Shown here in pieces: positions 41,179-44,639 of a DNA stretch of 44,639 nucleotides. How positions within the stretch are numbered: the first letter of the stretch is position 1; every line of letters begins with the position of its first letter. The stretch comes from Bacteroidales bacterium. Its GTDB lineage: Bacteria > Bacteroidota > Bacteroidia > Bacteroidales > UBA932. The notes under the pieces were generated by a model that was given only the letters and a program-made list of their open reading frames with translations, searched no databases and had not been told where the DNA came from. The translations under genes were made by a program, and so were the position numbers. The stretch lies in contig JAFZUX010000006.1 of NCBI GenBank assembly GCA_017618115.1, positions 1 to 44,639 on the forward strand. The letters run 5' to 3'.

Positions 41179-43059
41179 TTACGGACGTCCGCCACCGCCG
41201 CCAGGAACTCCGCCGCCGCCAGGACCGCCGCCGTTGTAGTTAATAGTTGTAACCTGGCTGGAAAGAGAGATGGAAGAGACTGTGCTGCCGCCACTTACAG
41301 TTCCCTCAGAGTTGAGTCCCATAAAGTCCGTTCCGCCGGTTACGGTTACCGCAGACTTGAGTGTGTAGGTGCTGCCTTTGGTCATACCCGGAGCGGAGAT
41401 AAGCATACAAGCTCCTGAGTATGTGCGAGGTACCCTGAATGACAATACATTGTTACCGCTTGCATTAACCAAAGAAATATAGGTGTTTGCGGTGAGGTTT
41501 GCATTGCCGTAGATAAGTGATGCCTGGTTGCTGCTTGTTGCCGGGGTAGATGTTCCGCCGCCCAATCCTACAAGAACTCCGCCGCTTATAGTGAAGGTGT
41601 TCTGATCGCAGTCAAATCCGTCTTCCGGAGCAGTTGTACCGGATGCAATAACGTTGCCTCCTGTAATTGTGAGAGTTCCGTTGGAGTCTATGCCGTCATT
41701 ATTGGTTGCATAAGCATAAACGTTTCCGCCTGAAATCACAAGTTCTTTCTTTGCATTAAGAGCATCATCGTAGGTGTAAACCAGTACATTTCCGCCTGAG
41801 ATGGTCATTATAGCTTTGCTCTCAATACCCTCGCTTCCTTCTCCTCCGGTTGCTCTCACCATTACTGTTCCTCCGCTTATGGTAAGGTTTCCGTCTGCCT
41901 TAATTCCCTTTGGAGAGGAGTCATAACTGCTATACTGATACTTCTTTCCGGTGGTTATAATCTTTATTGTTCCGCCGGAAATTGTAGCATCCAAATCTGT
42001 ACTGATACCTTTTCCGCCAACTCCGGTACTCTTAATAAGGAGTTCGCCTTTGGTCATTTTAAAGATATCATCCGCCTTAATTCCTGCAGCTGCGGTAACG
42101 TCATTCTCACTGGAATCCCACTCTCCTCCGCCGCTGGTAAGAATAGTTGTGCGTCCGCCGTTAATCACTACAAGTGAGTCAGATGAGATACCCTTCTTTG
42201 CTGTTCCGCTTACACTTACGTTAAGCACTCCGCCCTCAACATAAACTCCGTCATTGGCCTTAAGTCCGTTGCCCTTGGCAGTTGTAACGTTTATTACATT
42301 GCCCGGACGGAATCTGAGGTAATCATCTGAACAGATGCCGTGCTTGTAATTACTTGTTACATTGAGCGTTCCGCTTCCGCTGAAGATTAACTGACCCTCG
42401 CTGAAGAGGCAAGCCTTCTGGTCTTCTCCATCTGGAGTAGTATATGAAGAGCCGTCTGTAAGAGTGTTGGTTCCGGATAGAACAACAAAGACACGCTTGC
42501 CGCTTTGAATGTTAATAGGTGCTCCGTCTGTATTGTTTAAAGTCAGTGAGTTAAGTGTGAGCTTGAACTTCTTCTCACTGTAAATTTTAAACTGTCCGTC
42601 TGTGGATGTGCCACTTAGAACGTATGCTACTTTTTTGGCAGTAGAGTTGACTGTAACTTTTGCTCCGTTTTGAGTGATCTCAACTCCCGATGCTGAGCCC
42701 GTTACTGTTGCACTGTTGCCGGAAAAGGCAATCTCTATAGTGCTTGAGAATTCAGAATTTTCAACATAGTCCTCATCGTCCGCAGGAACGGTTTCGCTCT
42801 CGGAGAGAGCTGATGTGTTGAGAGATACATCAAAAGAAGTGAGTGCGTTAGAAGCAAAGAGCGTGGTTGTAGGAGTGGAAGAGCCACCGCTGGTAAAGCC
42901 ACTTCCGGAACTGCCACTTCCGGAACCTGAGCCGGAGCCTGGTACTGTTCCGGATACGGGATCGTCTGTTCCTGCATTGGACAGACTTCCGCTGTCGCCG
43001 GAACAGGAAACTGCCAGTGAAAGAATCACTGCAACCCAAATAAATTTAAAAGATTTCAT
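41179..43059 (-). CDS. Lipoprotein with Cthe_2159-like beta-helix (carbohydrate-binding)
   Basis: 626 aa. Lipobox SLAVSC at C19, then a Ser/Gly linker. From about residue 100 the protein is a right-handed beta-helix, with recurring G-I-x-x-D/K and ISGG turns (GIKADG-x-LTISGGT; GIDSNG-x-LTITGGN). This matches the Cthe_2159 family (DUF4353), which binds pectate-like polysaccharides. The last 17 residues are a glycine tail, GGGPGGGGVPGGGGGRP. First gene of an operon with a histidine kinase and LytTR regulator, so it may present a ligand or sense one at the surface. Confidence 0.85.
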   Translation of the reverse strand: MKSFKFIWVAVILSLAVSCSGDSGSLSNAGTDDPVSGTVPGSGSGSGSGSSGSGFTSGGSSTPTTTLFASNALTSFDVSLNTSALSESETVPADDEDYVENSEFSSTIEIAFSGNSATVTGSASGVEITQNGAKVTVNSTAKKVAYVLSGTSTDGQFKIYSEKKFKLTLNSLTLNNTDGAPINIQSGKRVFVVLSGTNTLTDGSSYTTPDGEDQKACLFSEGQLIFSGSGTLNVTSNYKHGICSDDYLRFRPGNVINVTTAKGNGLKANDGVYVEGGVLNVSVSGTAKKGISSDSLVVINGGRTTILTSGGGEWDSSENDVTAAAGIKADDIFKMTKGELLIKSTGVGGKGISTDLDATISGGTIKIITTGKKYQYSSYDSSPKGIKADGNLTISGGTVMVRATGGEGSEGIESKAIMTISGGNVLVYTYDDALNAKKELVISGGNVYAYATNNDGIDSNGTLTITGGNVIASGTTAPEDGFDCDQNTFTISGGVLVGLGGGTSTPATSSNQASLIYGNANLTANTYISLVNASGNNVLSFRVPRTYSGACMLISAPGMTKGSTYTLKSAVTVTGGTDFMGLNSEGTVSGGSTVSSISLSSQVTTINYNGGGPGGGGVPGGGGGRP

Positions 43060-43117
43060 AACACTTCTTTTTTAAAGGTAAAGGTTTTGTTTACTCTAGA
43101 GTCTACCTTTTGCTTTT

Positions 43118-43125
43118 CAAAAATA
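43118..43125 (-). promoter_or_regulatory. -7 element of the lipoprotein / two-component operon
   Basis: TATTTTTG on the reverse strand, about 58 bases upstream of the start codon. The leader contains the 10-bp palindrome ACTCTAGAGT. Confidence 0.5.
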
Positions 43126-43203
43126 CAGCCACTTTTTATCGCGATTGAAAATATTCAACAAACGCCTAATTTTTCTCAACAAAAAAGAGGAGGCCCTGAC
43201 ATG

Positions 43204-43237
43204 AACCCCGAAAGTTAGACAAAAAACTTTCGGGGTT
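43204..43237. terminator. Hairpin at the IS left end
   Basis: AACCCCGAAAGTT (43204-43216) pairs perfectly with AACTTTCGGGGTT (43225-43237). It overlaps the left inverted repeat and ends 5 bases before orfA, so transcripts entering from outside would fold it and hide the orfA start. Confidence 0.7.
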
Positions 43238-43242
43238 ATGTT

Positions 43243-43773
43243 ATGCGAAAAAAGCATTCTTACGAAGATCGCCTCAAGTATATGAAGATGCTTGAGGCGG
43301 GGTATAGTGTACACTATATCCATGAGCACTATGGAATTGGTGATGGCCTGCTTAAATCTCTCTGGATTAAGTATCAGCAGGAAGGGTTATCGGCATTGGT
43401 TAAAAAGACAAACATCCGAGCCGATGGCTCCCTCAAAGAAAGAATCATACGTGATATAAAAGAAAACTTCATAACTTTGCATGAGGCGTCTGTAAAATAT
43501 GATGTTAGTGTTACACGACTATCTATTTGGTTGCGAATAGTTCGAGAGGGAGGATACGCTGCACTATATGAGTATAATAAGTCCGGTCGCCCGCCAAAAG
43601 ATATGGGAAGGCCCAGGAAAAAGAAACCAGAAGAGATGACGGAACTGGAGCGGCTCAGATATGAGAATGAATGCCTCAGGACCGAGAATGCTCTGTTAAA
43701 AAAAGTGAGGGCCTTAGTCGAGGAAAGGGAAGCCCGTCTTCGCGAGATCGGGCGAAAGCCATCGAAGAACTAA
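43243..43773 (+). CDS. IS3-family OrfA (DNA-binding subunit)
   Basis: 176 aa. Two helix-turn-helix motifs (AGYSVHYIHEHYGIGDGLLKS near 24-44, and a second near 85-105), then a leucine-zipper-like helix ending in ENALLKKVRALVEE. It binds the inverted repeats. The slippery heptamer A-AAA-AAA lies at 43698-43704 near its 3' end. Confidence 0.92.
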   Translation: MRKKHSYEDRLKYMKMLEAGYSVHYIHEHYGIGDGLLKSLWIKYQQEGLSALVKKTNIRADGSLKERIIRDIKENFITLHEASVKYDVSVTRLSIWLRIVREGGYAALYEYNKSGRPPKDMGRPRKKKPEEMTELERLRYENECLRTENALLKKVRALVEEREARLREIGRKPSKN

Positions 43774-44603
43774 GGCCAGAATGCAATCTCGAACTCCTTC
43801 TAAAGTTCGGGAAGATGGCTCGTTCTACTTTTTACTATCACACCAAACGTATTGGGCAGCCGGATGGGTATGAAGCCATCCGGGGACGTATCCGTGCAAT
43901 ATATGATAAGCATCATGGCCGATATGGATACCGGCGCATCACGATACAGCTGCACAATGAGGGTATCGACATCAATCATAAAACAGTGCAGAAGTTGATG
44001 GCCCAGATGTCTCTTAAGGCCAAGCGAAAGAAGCAGCGTTATCGTTCATATAAAGGCGAACTGGGAAAGATTGCACCCAACATCATCGGCCGAGACTTTG
44101 CTGCAACAGCTCCCAACCAGAAATGGACCACTGATGTCACTCAGGTAAAGATAAAAGACAACTGGGTATATCTGTCACCAATCCTTGATATGTTCAACGG
44201 AGAGATTGTCTCCTATGCGATCTCAAATAGTCCAGACTTGAAAATGGTAATGACCATGCTGGACAATGCCTTCAAGAAAAGAGATATACAAGGGAATCTC
44301 ATCTTTCACTCAGATCAGGGATGGCATTATCAGCATAAAAGATATCAGAAGGCTCTGGAAGACAGGCATATAACCCAAAGTATGTCCCGTAAGGGAAACT
44401 GTTTAGATAATGCGATGATGGAGAACTTCTTTGGACTAATGAAAAATGAATTGCTATATTTGCAGGAGTGGGACTCTATCGAGCAGTTCAAAACAGCCCT
44501 CCGAGAATACATCCGGTACTACAACAACGATAGAATCAAACTGAGGCTAAAAGGAAAGAGCCCGGTGCAATACCGAGCTCTGTTCCAATCTAAGGCCTCG
44601 TAA
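43671..44603 (+). CDS. IS3-family OrfB (DDE transposase), made by -1 frameshift
   Basis: The frame is -1 relative to orfA and overlaps it by about 100 bases; the A7 run at 43698-43704 in frame (TTA-AAA-AAA-GTG) is a standard slip site, so the product is an OrfAB fusion and 43671 only marks the open frame. The integrase core has DDE residues in WTTDVTQ, FHSDQGWHYQ and DNAMMENFFGLMKNE, with the HTH_21 region (HGRYGYRRI) before it. Intact. Confidence 0.92.
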   Translation: MPQDRECSVKKSEGLSRGKGSPSSRDRAKAIEELRPECNLELLLKFGKMARSTFYYHTKRIGQPDGYEAIRGRIRAIYDKHHGRYGYRRITIQLHNEGIDINHKTVQKLMAQMSLKAKRKKQRYRSYKGELGKIAPNIIGRDFAATAPNQKWTTDVTQVKIKDNWVYLSPILDMFNGEIVSYAISNSPDLKMVMTMLDNAFKKRDIQGNLIFHSDQGWHYQHKRYQKALEDRHITQSMSRKGNCLDNAMMENFFGLMKNELLYLQEWDSIEQFKTALREYIRYYNNDRIKLRLKGKSPVQYRALFQSKAS

Positions 44604-44639
44604 TAATGTTAAACCGTCCAACTTTTGGGGGTCACATCA

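Larger units (their letters stand above)
43197..44639 (+). mobile_element. Complete IS3-family insertion sequence (IS150-like)
   Basis: 1443 bp, bounded by imperfect terminal inverted repeats at 43197-43220 and 44616-44639 (19 of 24 bases match; left begins TGACATGAACCCCG, right complement TGATGTGACCCCCA). It encodes overlapping orfA and orfB. The right end coincides with the end of the window, so the target duplication cannot be checked. Confidence 0.92.

Noticed and set aside
40910-41239. 109-codon forward frame ending in a Pro-rich tail
   Set aside because: Antisense shadow of the histidine kinase and of the glycine tail of the lipoprotein gene.
41500-42350. Regularly spaced similar segments that could suggest a CRISPR or DNA repeat array
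   Set aside because: They are the coding repeats of the beta-helix (ISGG turns), irregular in length and divergent in sequence. No CRISPR array or cas gene was seen in the window.

Overview
The window looks like a chromosomal segment of a member of the Bacteroidales. Most promoters I can find carry the Bacteroidetes -7 element TAnnTTTG with a TTTG or TTG about 20 bases upstream. Shine-Dalgarno sequences are mostly absent. The core genes are a typical Bacteroidales set: DUF4290 next to ftsK and lolA, a one-piece manC, a LytS/LytTR pair, secreted PepC peptidases and fimbrillin-like lipoproteins. The exact lineage cannot be read from the sequence.

Layout. 1-7715 is an AT-rich accessory island. 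It opens with a GC-rich broken DUF3987-like gene, then carries unknown small genes, a RloA/RloB-type ATPase and TOPRIM-like pair, a secreted protein of unknown role, a nuclease-like remnant and a class II Fic protein. Members of a short repeat that reads as coding in one frame lie between these modules. 7718-12234 holds three transport genes of higher GC: MFS, SLC13 and a MATE transporter fused to a RsbW-like ATPase domain. 12514-17300 is the most interesting part. It has a T4 Rnl2-like RNA ligase, a metallophosphoesterase, two conserved-looking unknown genes, a tandem set of tRNA-like sequences and a small membrane protein. The two divergent promoters in this part carry the same pair of 29-bp palindromes, with identical spacing and identical placement over the -33 boxes, so the four divergent transcripts should form one regulon. 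17314-20170 adds a DUF1016/YhcG nuclease, a uracil-DNA glycosylase and two paralogous winged-helix-like proteins. 20201-25042 holds secreted or lipid-anchored proteins. 25102-36131 and 36128-43059 (reverse strand) are mostly housekeeping: sugar nucleotide synthesis, a polysaccharide copolymerase-like protein, ftsK, lolA, Nudix, pyrE, an AraC regulator, an rRNA methyltransferase, a C1 peptidase, glutamine synthetase, and a beta-helix lipoprotein with its two-component system. The window ends exactly at the right end of a complete IS3-family element (43197-44639).

How parts fit. RNA ligase, phosphoesterase, two unknown proteins and the tRNA-like array suggest an inducible RNA-repair or tRNA-protection locus. 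That is inference; the shared operators are directly visible. RloA/RloB, Fic and DUF1016 are families often found in defence or toxin islands, which fits the repeats, remnants and shifts in base composition.
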